DNA of 64,000 bases from assembly GCA_018894105.1 (NCBI GenBank), contig CM032131.1, positions 398,501 to 462,500 of the forward strand, written 5' to 3'. The position numbers and the translations under genes were made by a program. Below, in pieces: positions 20,852-33,904 of this stretch (position 1 is its first letter; every line of letters begins with the position of its first letter). Origin of the DNA: Jacaranda mimosifolia (lineage: Eukaryota; Streptophyta; Magnoliopsida; Lamiales; Bignoniaceae). The notes beneath the pieces are model-generated. The model was not told where the DNA came from. It ran no database searches and was given only the letters and a program-made list of their open reading frames with translations.

Positions 20852-23779
20852 TGTAGCACTAGGATCCAATAATTAAAACTTCAAAAGCTAAAAATTAACT
20901 AGTGCTTCACAAGCAAACAAGGATCTAAACAAGCTTGTGATTTAGATTTGGATGGAGAATTACCTTGATTAGCAAAATCCAAAGGAAAGATGAAGAACTC
21001 TTCTTTAATCCAAAAACTGTCAAACAGCAGCATAGCAGGAAGGATGCAATTTTTGCATAATCTAAACTCCTCCAAAAATTCTGGAAAAATTCTAGTAGCT
21101 TCTCAACTCTTTGATGAATCTACTATGAAAATTTCAGGTTAAAACTCTTTCTGGATCTCCTAGAATAAAATCGCCAAGTTACTGCCCTGACTGGTGGATC
21201 TCCAAAGGCTAGCAATCCTATTGTCTTACCTCTATCAATATGATCCACACACCAATACTACTTCCTATTTCTCCTTAATATTAGCTGGAGATAGAGAAGA
21301 GAAATCAGAGGCAGATGGCCAATTAGGGGTTAGAGAAAAAGAGAGAAGTGAAGCTTTAACTCATGAGGCAACACCTAAAGGAGGAAAAAATGTGAAAATC
21401 TAATTCTTCAAATGAAAAAACATTGTGCCTCCCACCCTCACGTCTATATCTATATATAGAGGGAGGATGGTGTGATGCCAAGGTGGCATCACACCTTCCT
21501 CAAGGTGGGGGACAGCTCACTTTCTTGCAAGTTGGCAAATTCAAATCCAATTTGAATTTTGTGTGCATTTCAATTACATTTGGAATCTAATTTCAAATTA
21601 ATTAAAATGCCACACCAAATGAACCTTTCATTTGAATTTTTCCTCCAAAATAGATTCCTCTCATTAATTAAACTAAACACTTTAATTTAATTAATTAATC
21701 CTTGACTTAACTCTTAAGTCAATTAGTTTAACTCTTTCAGCTAAGAATTGTTAACTTAACTCTTTAAGTTAACTTGACCAATTGATGGTCATGTGGAACC
21801 AAATAATTAACTCCTTAATTATTGGTCTAATTTAACTCCTTAAATTAGTTGATCAATTTAACAATTAAATTAATCAAGCCAAAGTTGACCTCAATTTTCG
21901 GTCACCCCAAAATCGATCACTTTGAGTGAATTTCCTAACATTTAGAAAAATTCCTCCATCAATTAGGAAATACAATTGACTTTTGTGTGTGACCCGATAG
22001 GTTCTACCATTTATTGGACATGGGCTCACAAATCCTTGCGACTTTTGAATATCATATATTCATTTTAGTTTAAACTCCTCTAAACTAATCGACTCAATTC
22101 AATTAATCTCCATTAATTGAAGAGTACCCAATCTCCATGGTCGATATCCAACCTCAAGCCCATAGAGCCCAACTAACTGACCGAAATGAATACTTTTGGG
22201 GAACCATTATAGCTTTATATGTACCATGCAAATACGGTCCTTCCGTCTCCTACCTTCCAAAAGAGGCTTAGGGCAAGATCCGCTCCTTAATAGCCTCAAT
22301 ATTATGTCTCTATTCGCAATGTTCGATTCCATCTTATGATCTCATCTTTGAAAAACTGCTTTTCCAAATGACCATATTAATTTGCGCAAGGATTTCTAGG
22401 AATTAATCATTACAGAATATATAAGAGATGTACTCACCCTTCACAAAAACGAGGAGTCGGATTCCATCTTGAATCTCACAAACCTCCATATCTAATTAGC
22501 TCATGTCCAATCACCACCCAAACGGCTTGCTAAGTGACTAGGGAGAAGTTAAAGCATGAGGACCTAAACACAAGGTCACCATGGATCCTTAGTTCAAATG
22601 ACTAATTATATACACACTACAACAATTTCCACTTCACGTAGCAAAAATTTTGGCAACAAAGGTAAAATTCATTACATATGTTAGATTTATTATAACAAAA
22701 TTGATTTTTTGTTACAAATAACATTTTCTTTAGTAACAAAGTAAAAGTCTTGTTACCTTTAACTCAAATTTGTTACCTTAAATTTTTTATGTTCGTAACT
22801 AAATAATTATTCATTACGAAAAATGTTATTTTATTACATATAACATTTTTCGTCATATAAGTAGATATATTTGTAACAAAATTTGGTACCTTTTGTAACA
22901 ACAAAATATTTGTTACAGATAAAATATATTGTAACAAAGTTTTTAGTTACTAAATTTTAATTAACTTCCCTCTAAAATTCATTCCCTCCAAATATCAATT
23001 GTATACATATGGTAACAATGATTTTCGTTACTAATTATAAATGAATATTAAATTAAATTTTTACTAATACTTGTGGGTTGGGCTTTTGTTCAATAAATGG
23101 ACTTCACAATAATGTAAAGAATTTGTTAATTGGGCTTAACCAATTTTTTAGTGAATTATTATTGAACTGGGTTTTATTTTAAAGATTGAGCTTAAAGAAA
23201 TTTGAAATGAATAATCCATTAGTTGGGCCAATTTCTTTAAAATATTGTGCTTTATAACTTTTTTGTGAATTATTCATGAATTAGGAGTTTTCATTTAGAG
23301 GAAAAATGCAAAATTGGTCCCGTAACTATATCCTACTGGCAAATTTTGACTTATATTTTTGGTACACTAACTTTTGAATTTTGGCAATTTGAAGATAAAT
23401 CTAGCCTGAATTCATTTGCAGCAGGCTCGATCCACATGGCACCACGTCACATCTTCTCTCCTACGTGGCATGTGGTGTAGCAACCCCTTCTTACCATATA
23501 TTTTACTAGACCCAAAAAAAAGGATATTTGCACAAAAAATTAAAAATAGGTACATAAAAATTGAAAAAAATAAAAAGATTAAAAAAAAAGATAAATCTGG
23601 AAAAATATTTATATACTTATATATATTTATATATATATATATATTCACATATATAAACACACATACACATGTATCCCACTTGCTAAATTATCAAATTAAG
23701 TGAATCAAGTCCTAAAAAAAATTTAAAACTTGCACATTAGAATTTAAAATATCAAATATCCTTCAAATTTATAAAATTT

Positions 23780-24400
23780 TATTTCATATGAATTTAACAT
23801 CTAAATTTTTTTTAAAATCTAATTTATCACTTTAGGCCATATAATTTTAATACAGTTAAAATATCTAATAATGTTAAAATAGTAAAATATCTAAAAATTT
23901 AAATAAATTTTGTTGACTTTATTTATTAAGTTAAAAATGAAATAAAAATTAGACAATAAAAATTTAAGTCTATCCTATTATCTATATAACTCAAAATTAC
24001 ATAAGAATATTAAAATGATAAATACATCTAAAATAATTCTGTTAAATATAAATATATTTTATTTATTAATTCAAATATGACAAAAAAAAAAACTTAAACA
24101 ATAAAATTTTAAGTATGTCATCCTAACTATATAATTATAAATTACATAATAATATTAAAGTCAAAATATTCTAAACATTAGAATTTAAAATATCAAATAT
24201 CCTTCAAATTTATTCAATTTTATTTCATACGAATTTATCATCTAATTTTTTTTTAAAATCTAATTTATAACTTTAGGCCATATAATTTTAATAATATTAA
24301 GTTAAAATATTTAATAATGTTAAAATAGTAAAATATCTAATAATTTAAATAAATTTTGTTGACTTTATTTGTTAAGTTAAAAATGAAATAAAAATTATTG
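23780..24400. repeat. Direct duplication, period about 440 bp, inside the CACTA element
   Basis: The blocks CTTTAGGCCATATAATTTTA, AATGTTAAAATAGTAAAATA and TTTTGTTGACTTTATTT occur at about 23830-23925 and about 24270-24375 in the same order. Confidence 0.75.
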
Positions 24401-24504
24401 AGCCTATCATCCTAACTATATAATTATAGATTACATAATAAAATTAAAATAAAAAATATTCTAAAATAATTCAATTATTCAATTAATATAAATAAAGAAT
24501 TCAA

Positions 24505-24578
<74 letters not shown>

Positions 24579-24699
24579 TAATAACATTGATTTTTGAGTT
24601 TATCATCCTAACTATATAATTATAGATTACATAATAAAATTAAAATAAAAAATATTCTAAAATAATTCAATTATTCAATTAAAATAAATAGAGAATTCA

Positions 24700-24731
<32 letters not shown>

Positions 24732-24760
24732 GAAGAAGAAGAAGAAGAAGAAGAAGAATC
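24396..24760. repeat. Duplicated AT block with (TAA)n and (GAA)n microsatellites
   Basis: A block of about 105 bp with ATCCTAACTATATAATTATA and AAATAATTCAATTATTCAAT occurs twice (from about 24406 and 24603). Each copy is followed by a (TAA)n run (24508-24578 and about 24698-24731), and the second run passes into (GAA)n (to 24758). Confidence 0.85.
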
Positions 24761-24779
24761 CTTACCCTTCCCCTCCAGC

Positions 24780-25280
24780 ATTTCATATATTTCTCATTTC
24801 TTTTCTTTTTTCTTCATTCTTTTCTTTTCTTTTTATTCTCATTTCTCTCTTCTTCCATTATTTCATATATTTCCCATTTTATACATATATGTATAAATTT
24901 ATCATTGTTTCTCATTTCTCATTATTTCATATATTCTCATTTTATACATATATATATATAGCTATATAAATTTATCTATAAAATTTTAAATAATTTTTAT
25001 TTTTATCTTTTTTCTTTCTAATTATTCATATATGTATACTTATTTTTTATATTTATAATTACTCACATATATATAATATACATATATATAAATTTATCAA
25101 TAAAATTTAAATTACTTTTATTTTATCTATTTTTTTATTTATTCATTCCAAATTAAATAATATTTAATATTTATAAAAACATATATATAATATAATTTTT
25201 TATTCATACTTATATGCATATATAGTATATATATACATATATATATATAAATTTCAATAAAATTTAAAGAAGATTATCAT
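24780..25280. repeat. AT-rich segment, copy 1 of 3, inside the CACTA element
   Basis: The ordered words TATAAATTTATCTATAAAAT, TTATCAATAAAATTTAAATT, TTTATTCATTC and TTAAATAATATTTAATATTT recur at 28590-28930 and 29590-29895. Confidence 0.7.
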
Positions 25281-27689
25281 ATATTTCTCATTTTATACAT
25301 ATATAAATTTATCATTATTTCTCATTTCTCATTATTTCATATATTCTAATTTTATACATATGTATAAATTTATTTAATGAATTTGGATGGCAATGCAATT
25401 TTGTTTCCCTCCAACTTTGTATTCCCTCCAAAATTTGGCCCATAAAAAATATTAACAATTGTTTTTATTATTAGTTTGACATAATAATTTAACTTGATTT
25501 CTTCCAAAAAATTGATTCCCTCTAACAATGATGAATTCTCTTCATTTTTTCGATTCCTCTAAATTTTAGCTCCTCCAAATAATCTATAGCAAAATTAATT
25601 TCTTTTATCTTAGATTATATGATGAATTGACATATAATTTTTTAAATTATTAAATGATTTTCTATTATAGTTAAAATAGTTAAATAACAAATAATTTGGA
25701 CTTATAAATTTTGGTGCTTAACAATTTAATTTTTTATTATAATTTATTAAAATATTTATTTAGAAAAATTCTAAAAACTCCTTAAAATAAATAGTTAAAG
25801 GTTACATACCTGAATAACAAAAGAAAATAAAGAAATATAGTTTACCATAATACTTAATGAAAAGAAGACGGTCCCTGAAATTGGACCTGTTAATTTTACA
25901 TTTCGTATTTTAATCGTTGTATTGGCGAATTAAAGATTTTTATAACTTATAGATATCTATATGTTAACTGTGTGTATGTTTTACTATATAAATTGCTAAA
26001 ATAAAGATAACTTTCGTGGTTTAATATAGTGTAAAAAAAATATTAACTTAAAGTATATTATTAAATATAATGATTATTAACTTTCATAGACTTGAACAAA
26101 TTGTTCTTAAGAATTAGTTGGTCTACATATTATATTTCCTTCAAAAAATAAGTTTCCCTCTAAAAATGAATTCCCTTATTATTTTTTTATTCCTCCAAAT
26201 TTTTGCTCCTCTCTCCATTTTGTGTATAAATAGTATGTACAAAAATTATTTATTTTATCTTATATTATAAGATGAATTATGATGTATTATTATGGAGGTT
26301 AAAAATTTAATTCTATTTTTTGTTATTATTTATTAGGACATTGTTTTTGAACAAAAAGATTTTAGAAAAATTGTTTATAAATTCTAAAAACTTTAGTCTT
26401 TACGTGTAATTAATTTCATTTTAAAAATTAAAATATTCTGTACTAATAATATATTGATATGGACAAGTTGAACATGCATTTATTGAAAATTTTCTATACT
26501 TAATTAACACAAATTATTTTAAAATTGATCAACTTGTATAACTTTAATATAGTTGGAAATTTTGAAATTATTTTGAAATACTCACGACATTATAATATAA
26601 ACTTAGTAATATAGTTATAAGTTTAATAAAATTATTTTTTATCCCCATATATTTAATTAAATATTTGAAAAATTGTTATCATTCTTAACGAATTTGTAGT
26701 CGATTGAAAATTTATATTAAAATTCAAAAATATCCTACCAAAGTTGTTTTGATTATCTTTAAGACAAAATACCCTTGGACTTATTTGTAAATTTAACATG
26801 GGGGTTTAACTTTAATATTATTTACATTACTCCGAATAAATTTAAATAATTTTATTAATATTTTTTTAAATATTAAATAATCTTTTAATTAAAGTTGGAT
26901 TAAAAAAAATAAAAATTTAAAATCTTCAACATATGTAAAGTAATTTAATCAAATTTAATTAAACATATTTATTAATTATAAAATAAAAATAAAAATCAAA
27001 TCCATCTCTTAATTAAATATGATTTTATTTTTAAATTACATCTCAATAATATTAAAAAATAATCATATCTAAAATAATTTATTTGTATTAAGTTAAATAT
27101 ATTTATTAAATATAAAAAAATATTTATTAACTAAAATAAATAATTTAAAAATAAAAATAAGATCTCAAAATATCATACTAACACTAGTAATTTTAAAATA
27201 TCTATTTCACCCTATCAACCCAATAAAAAAATTATTGATATAATATCTTGTTCCCTTCTAAAACACAAATAAATAAATAATTTTATCTCAATTCATTTTT
27301 CACCTACCACCCAAAATACAAATAAACAACCATAATATTCTCCAACCCCACTTCCAAAAAATCATATTGCTAAAATATTTTGATAAAATACTCCAATTCA
27401 TAAACAAACAAGCCCTAATTTAAACTAATTCCATTAAATTTATCAATTAATATAAATTAAATAAGTCAAAATGTGGGAGATATAGAGTTGGAACCCTGTG
27501 AGACCTTGATGTGTGTGTATATAAATAAAAAAATTAAATTTATTTATTAATCAAAATAAATAATTTACATAAAAATAAAATCTAAAATTTTATCCTAACA
27601 ATATATTTTAATAATTTTAAATAAATAACATAAGTAAAAAAAATTTAATTTAAGTTAAGTTAATTAAAATTTATTAATTAACAATAAAT

Positions 27690-27840
27690 ATATATATATA
27701 TATATATATATTTTTTTCCTTCCTTCTTGCACATCACCCGCCAGCCCCACTCCAGGCCTGGCGGCTGGCCATGGCCAAACCCAGTGGCCGGCCATGGCCA
27801 GGGGGCCGTTGGCCATGGCCGGCGGTGAGGGGTAAGTGTT
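27690..27840. repeat. GC island in (TA)n inside the CACTA element
   Basis: A (TA)n and T-tract lead into GC-rich sequence with repeated palindromic TGGCCATGGCC/GGCCGGCCATGG words, followed again by (TA)n. Composition stands out sharply from the surrounding about 80 percent AT. Confidence 0.7.
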
Positions 27841-28589
27841 ATGTATATATATGTATATATTTATATGATATCTATTATATTTATATATTTATATTGATAT
27901 TATACATATATATATTTATATTGAGATATAAATTTTTTTTATGAGGACTTTGTTATATATTTTTAAATTTTTATTATTATTATTTTTTAATTTTTTTTAA
28001 AGAAGGTTGATTGGGCAATTCAAATTTTGTGAAATTTTTATAAATAAGTCAAAATTTTGAGTTGTTGGGTAATTAATTTTTTTTAATTTAACAATTTTGC
28101 CTGAATACTAATTGAAATTGAGGTGCTATTCCAAATGTATTAAAAAATTTAGAATTTTGGTCCTATAAGTGTTAACTTAATTACTGAAAGTGCAAACCCT
28201 TCATTCAATGAGACCAAAAATATAATTTTTCCAATATAACCAAACACTACATTAGCAAAAAAAGAAAACTAAGAGCTCCATTGAAATGGTAATAATTTTA
28301 TTAGGCTAGTTGTAATTTACCCTAATGTGATTTGTGAAATAAGTGTCAAACCCTTATGTGAATATATATATATATATATATATATACAAAACAGCTTCTT
28401 TATGTTTTATAAAACCACACACACCACCTCCCCCTCTACATTATTGCCCATTTAATGTAATTTTAATATAAAAAAAATCAGTTTACCCTTAATCATTTCA
28501 CATATACACAATTCAATTTAAATAACTTTTTATTATCATATTTTATTTATTTTTTCTTTTTTTTTCATTCTTTTCTTTTATTTTCTTTT

Positions 28590-29100
28590 CATTCTCATTT
28601 CTCTCTTCTATTATTTCATATATTCTCATTTCACACACACACACACACACATATATAAATTTATCTATAAAATTTTAAATAATTTTTATTTTTATCTTTT
28701 TTCTTTCTAATTATTCATTCATGTATACTTATTTTTTCTATTTATACTTATTCACATAAATATAATATACATATTTATAAATTTATCAATAAAATTTAAA
28801 TTACTTTTATTTTTATCTATTTTTCTATTTATTCATTCTGAATTAAATAATATTTAATATTTATAAATATGTATAATATAATTTTTTGTTCATACTTATT
28901 TACACACACACATATATATATATAGTGTGTGTGTGTACACGCCACAAGAAAATAGGTTAATCGCGTCATATACTTTGCGTTGATTTTTCTAAACTGCTGC
29001 AATTAATAATATATTTCTTTGACTTATTAGATTGCTCTTTGTTTTTAACTTTAAAGGGTTTTGTCCACAATATATATATATATATATATAATGCCAATTA
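28590..29100. repeat. AT-rich segment, copy 2, with degenerate CACTA-like terminus
   Basis: Same AT block as 24780-25280. At about 28938-28960 follows CACGCCACAAGAAAATAGG, a damaged version of the terminus at 29896, then a stretch similar to 30095-30200 (TTTAAAGGGTTTTGT). Confidence 0.6.
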
Positions 29101-29589
29101 TTTTTTAAAAACAATCTTATTTAATTTTAATTTTTGATTAAAAATCAATTAAGTTAAGACAAAACTATGATAGTAAAGATAAAAAAAAGTAAAACAAATC
29201 AAAATAAATATATAAAATAATTATAAAGTTAAAATCAATATTAGTGTATAAGTTAATAGAAACCTTTTAATTTGACTCATAACTTAGTTATTGAATAATT
29301 AAGTGAAGAAAAGAGTTTGGCATTAGTCATATAAAGTTAAAACTATAGTAAATTGATAAAATAATTATAAACTTAAAATTGATTTTAAAATATGAATTAG
29401 TGACAAAATATGAGGATGAAATTATACTGTAAAACAAAATATAGAAAAAAACAAATTATTGTATTCATTCTCAAATTTTTGTATAAATATAATTGGATAT
29501 TCATATTACATTTTGCAAATAACAAAAAAATAGTGAATAACAAAAAAAGTTGTTAACCTTTCAAATAATCAAAATCAAAATTTCTCATT

Positions 29590-30240
29590 ATTTCACATAT
29601 TCTCATTTAATACATATATATATATATAAATTTATCTATAAAATTTTAAATAATTTTTATTTTTATCTTTTGAATTATTCATACATGTATACTTATTTTT
29701 TACATTTATACTTATTCACATATATATAATATACACATATATAAATTTATCAATAAAATTTAAATTACTTTTATTTTTATCTATTTTTTCTATTTATTCA
29801 TTCCGAATTAAATAATATTTTATATTTATAACTATGTATATAATATAATTTTTCATTAAACTTATATACATATATAGTATATATATATACACACACACTA
29901 CAAGAAAATAGGTTAATCGCGGCATATATTTTGTGATGGTTTGTCTCAACCACCGCAAAATATTAATTTGATGGTGGTTGAGCAACGATTTATCCAAACT
30001 GCCGCTGAATTAGCCATTTAGTGGCGGTTTTTTGAAACCGCCGCAGAATTCATAATAAATGGCAGCAGTTAGTGTAACTTTCCCTGAATGAATAATTTCG
30101 TGCTGATTTTTCTAAACCATCGGAATTAATAATATTGTGACTTTTGCTTGTTAGATTGTCCTTTGTTTTTTACTTTAAAGGGTTTTGTTCATAATTTTTT
30201 AATATATATATGTATATGTAATGCCAATTATTTTTTATAA
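29590..30240. mobile_element. AT-rich segment, copy 3, with a second-family CACTA terminus
   Basis: At 29896 the sequence CACTACAAGAAAATAGG begins, followed by inverted subterminal words (TGGCGGTTTTTTGAAACCGCCGC near 30010). This is a classic plant CACTA end, different from the CACTACAACAA family that encloses it. No partner end (CTTGTAGTG) was found nearby, so it is a solo terminus. Confidence 0.55.
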
Positions 30241-30599
30241 ATATTTTTTTTATAAATTTCTAAAATAAAGTATTTTATGTTATAAGCTCTTCTACAAAAA
30301 TATTAAGCCTTTACCTAACAATTTATATATACATATATGTAATAAAATTTCTTTGCTTCATGCAACTATGTTATATAATTATCTCACACTTTTGTTTATT
30401 ACTTTTAATTCACTATTTGATATTCTTATTTTATTTATTCAAATGATAATTATTATTTTGTTTTTAAAAAAAAATAATGTTTGCTTGATAATATGTGAAA
30501 TTGCTTGAGAGCTCTATATGGAAGAAATGAATAAGTAATTGAGCAAATGTAACATATTAATTTTTGGACGTGCAGCCAATATGGTTAAGTGCTTACTTG

Positions 30600-31165
30600 A
30601 GTGTGGGCATGGTGCGGGGTTCAAAACTTGCTCCCATCAGGTTGGAATGAATTTTCGATGGGCCCGTGCTTGGGTGGGCTGGGCTTGAGCTCGGGTAGGC
30701 CGGTGCTGGCAGCCGGGGGGCAGGGTTTGGTGGGTTGGTGTGGTGTTGGGCCTGTGCTCAGGTGGGCCAGCGTGGGCACTGGGCCTTGCGGGTGGGCCGG
30801 TGTGTGAACTGGGCTTGAGCTCGGATGGGCTGGTGCTAGTAACAAAGAGGGCCTCATGGGCTGGTGTGGCGCTGGGCATGCGCTAGGGTGGGCCGACATA
30901 GGTGCTGGGCCTTCCGGGTGGGCCAGTGTGGGAGCAAGGCCGGGCGGCCCTAGGCTCTGGGCTTTGCGGGTGGGCCGGTGTGGATCAGGCTGATGTGTGG
31001 CTGGTCTTGCTGTTGGGCGCTGAAGGGCCGGTGTGGTCTCTGGGCCTTGCGGGTGTGGGCCGGCCTGTGGCGCTCTTGCTGGTAGGCGATGGCCCGGGTC
31101 GAGCCCAGAGTTTGGCGGCCCAGCAGGCTAAGCCTGATGTCAAATGGCCCATTCATATGAAGTAG
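30600..31165. repeat. GC-rich minisatellite-like region near the right CACTA end
   Basis: Irregular repeats of GGGCCTTGCGGGTGGGCCGG, GGGCTTGAGCTCGG and TGGGCTGGTGCTAG-type words run over about 560 bp. The surrounding DNA is very AT-rich. Open frames on both strands are Gly/Pro/Ala-rich and match no family I know. Confidence 0.75.
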
Positions 31166-32112
31166 CCCAAACAGGAGCCCATGCGCACACATTTAGTAAC
31201 AAAACTTTTAGTTATTTATTCAATTAGTAATGAAATGCTTATTTTTGAATTAAAATTTTATTTAACTATTTGTAACCAAATATTTTGTTACATAAATGAT
31301 TAGTAACTATACTTAATTAAATAAATAATATCATTATATTATGCATTGGTAACGAAAAAATAAAATGCAACAAAATTGCCAATATTTTAGTAACTAAGTA
31401 TTTCGTTAAGCTATAAAAATCTATTGTAACTACTACACTTTTGTTACTAATATCATATTTTGGTAACGATATATTTCGTCGCCATAAGTCCATCATTCGT
31501 AACGATTTTCATTACTAAAACCTTTTGCGATGGGATTTAGGGTACTAAACTTAAGTAACGAAAAATTTGTTACCAATATTTTGGGTAACAAATTTTAGCT
31601 TTATGGAAACAAAATTATTCGTTCCTAAAAGTGTAATTTGTTGTAGTGACACTAGCATAAGTTGGAGAATTTGCCACTACTGACTTGCCGCTACGGCTAT
31701 CTAGTGGATTCTTTGGTCGGGCTTTCAGTGCCTTGTTCACTAACAAGCACCCATTAATATGCATTTATATCTCATATGAGATTGCTCATGGAATAGAGCA
31801 ACATCCAACCCTTAGATTTATGCATCATTATTACAAGTCTATCTGGATCTTAGATGCCATGTCTCATAAGATCCTATGACTTAAAAGATTAAAGATCACG
31901 ACCACGTAAGATATATTCCATGATTACCACCCAGTACGTGACTAGGTCCTGTAGTCTTGTGTAATATAAAGGTTTCAACCAAATGCCAGTGAAGTAACAA
32001 TAAGCATAAGATGAAGATGGCTATATAAAAAATATTATTCAATCAAAATTGTATCACAAATGAAATAGTTTACAACGCCAATCTAATTGCCTTGCGGGGT
32101 GTTATTCTAACA

Positions 32113-33240
32113 ACCCACATTCCCTAAACCTTGCTTTAGCCTGAGCGTCGAGGTTTCAAATACTTCTATAATGATGGGTATGGGCCCGACATCAGTGAAT
32201 CCATTGGCCATCCTTACCAGCGATCTCTTCCAAAGAAATCAAGTGGAGATGTTTACTTATGAGTAGATCAATGTTCTAAAGGCATTTGCATATCATGCAC
32301 AACATGGTAAAATTTAACGCTAATGAACTGTTTGATTTCAACATAGTTAATTTCTGAAATTGTTATTTTCATGATATGTATTTATTTTCTTGTAGGTTGG
32401 GCAATGGGGGTATAATCTTCATCGGTGGTTCAAGCTGTGCAAAATTGTCCGGCAAAGGTTGGAATAGACATGCTATGAGCTGGAGAAGAAACATAATGAT
32501 TTGACCAAGACTAAGGTTAAATCTCTAGAGTCGAGGATCGTGGAGTTAACTAACCAGCTCGAAGAGAAGGACGCTAACCTCTTAGCTACTATCTAAGAAA
32601 GGAGTTGACTAGAAGAGTAGTTGAGAAGTCGATGACCTCGATCCAAGAGGCCTCTTTATTAGATCGGACCCAGGGATGTGAGAGTTGCCTTCGCTATATT
32701 AGGGCAAGTTTTTTAAAGTGTTGCTTGAGATCCGAAAGGAAGCTGTACAATAATTTATGTTGAGCTCGGTGTTTAGATGTAAGTATGGCTTTTAGTATTG
32801 ATGATGCTAAGAAGGTGTTCGAGAGGGCCATGAAACAGCTCGAATTCCTTGGCTATGAGATCGAGCAGAAGATAAAGCTTGTCTCAGTGTTTTGAAGAAT
32901 GAACTGCTAGAGGATTTCGGTGAGAATTCTCCCCCTGAGGGGGTCGAAGCTCTGCTGCATCCCAAAGTTGTCAAAGTGGGGAAATAATTTTCATTCACCA
33001 GTGACTTCATCTTGGAGATAAAAAATAACAAGCTGGATGTGGCGCAGTTTTTTCTTGCTGTCGAATGACCCTTCCTAGCAGATGAAGCTGGTCTTTCCCG
33101 ACTTGTAGGAGCACCTCCTTCTGGACTTGAGTAAGAGATTGATGAGGGCCCTAAATATTGGTGTCGACATGACTGATGAGCTTGACAAAGCTGTCGACAA
33201 GGTTGTTGCTTGAGGGAGTCGAGAAGAGGGTGCTGGCTTG
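32113..33240 (+). pseudogene. Antisense ORF, exon 2 end, intron and exon 3, element X
   Basis: Resumes the ORF interrupted at 20851. Exon 2 ends AACATG at 32306, the intron has GT at 32307 and TTGTAG at 32395, and exon 3 starts GTTGGGCAATGG at 32396. Element D (50158/50229) and B (54453/54532) have the same intron. Exon 3 codes for a coiled-coil-like stretch (YELEKKHNDLTK, LESRIVELTNQLEEKDANL), then AKKVFERAMKQLEFLGYEIE and an acidic tail. Stops and frameshifts are present. Its tail approaches the tandem-repeat spacer before the pol 3' end. Confidence 0.7.
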
Positions 33241-33474
33241 AGTTGAGAGGTTATTCTATTTTGTAATTTAATTGTTTTCGAATGATATGAAGCCCGTATA
33301 GGAATCTGAACAATTGTCACTTTTATTTTTGAACATGTGTTGGACATATTAGGAGTTTTAAAGTTAATTTTCACACATGGTTTTGTCAATTTTGAGTATT
33401 TTTGTTGATTATATTATGTGCATATCCACGTCACTTTAGCTCGACTACGAGGCCAATTTAAATTTGCTTTTATA

Positions 33475-33775
33475 ATAGGTGGGCTTTCACTATTAATAAT
33501 TGGTTAAAAGCTAACTTGCTAATGCAACTGTGTGGTCGACTTTAACTTTCTTGAATAATTTATCAAAAACCAACTTGATAATGCGACTATAGGTCGACTT
33601 TAACTTTCTTCAATAATTGGTCAAAAACCACCTTGATAATGCGAATATGAGGTCTAATTTAACTTTCTTGAATAGTTGGTCAAAAACTAAAATGATAACG
33701 CGACTACGAGGTCGACTTTAACTTTCTTGAATAACTGGTCAAAAACCAAAATGATAATGTCACTACGGGGTCAAC
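33475..33775. repeat. Tandem repeat, about 59-bp unit x5, spacer between antisense ORF and pol
   Basis: Units begin GGTCGACTTTAACTTTCTTG, with starts at 33534, 33592, 33651 and 33710 plus an older partial unit upstream. They contain GGTCAAAAACCA and GATAATGCGACTA. Tandem repeats in the 3' untranslated zone are common in Tat/Ogre elements. Element B has a different repeat at the same place. Confidence 0.85.
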
Positions 33776-33904
33776 AAACTTATATACATTGAAAAGTCTT
33801 ATTCCCATTATACAATGGAGAGTTACAACTGTGAGTTTTTCTTGAGAGGACTGGATCATGAGCGTTTTGGTAATGCCGGATAAGATTATGGGATCTCAAT
33901 TTAC

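Larger units (their letters stand above)
22615..31648. mobile_element. Non-autonomous CACTA (EnSpm-type) element, TSD ACA
   Basis: Inverted ends CACTACAACAATTTCCACTT (left) and CACTACAACAAATTACACTT (right, reverse complement) with exact 3-bp duplications ACA at 22612-22614 and 31649-31651. Host sequence reads across (TATATACACTAGC) as in the other copy of repeat R. Subterminal regions (22640-22960 and 31190-31640) are full of GGTAACAAA/TTTGTTACC words in both directions, the usual binding-site clusters of CACTA ends. No transposase is recognised in 9 kb of mainly AT-rich filler, so it needs a helper. Confidence 0.92.
20852..32112 (-). mobile_element. LTR-like repeat R, copy 1 (split by a CACTA element)
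   Basis: A unit of about 2.2 kb (20852-22614 plus 31649-32112), highly similar in order to 57175-59391. Its ends on the minus strand are TGTTAGAATAAC and GTGCTACA, as in an LTR. Shared landmarks are CTATATCTATATATAGAGGG (TATA-like), GTGTGATGCCAAGGTGGCATC, ATACGGTCCTTCC and TCTAGTGGATTCT. It has no coding region and no primer site, so it may be a solo LTR. Flanks do not show a target-site duplication, and some host sequence seems lost. Superfamily is not determined. Confidence 0.65.

Noticed and set aside
30601..31192. Several Pro/Gly/Ala-rich open frames on both strands
   Set aside because: Product of a GC-rich minisatellite; no family resemblance and frames are open on both strands at once.
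33475..33775. Regularly spaced repeats resembling a CRISPR array
   Set aside because: The whole unit is repeated without unique spacers, and the context is a plant retrotransposon.
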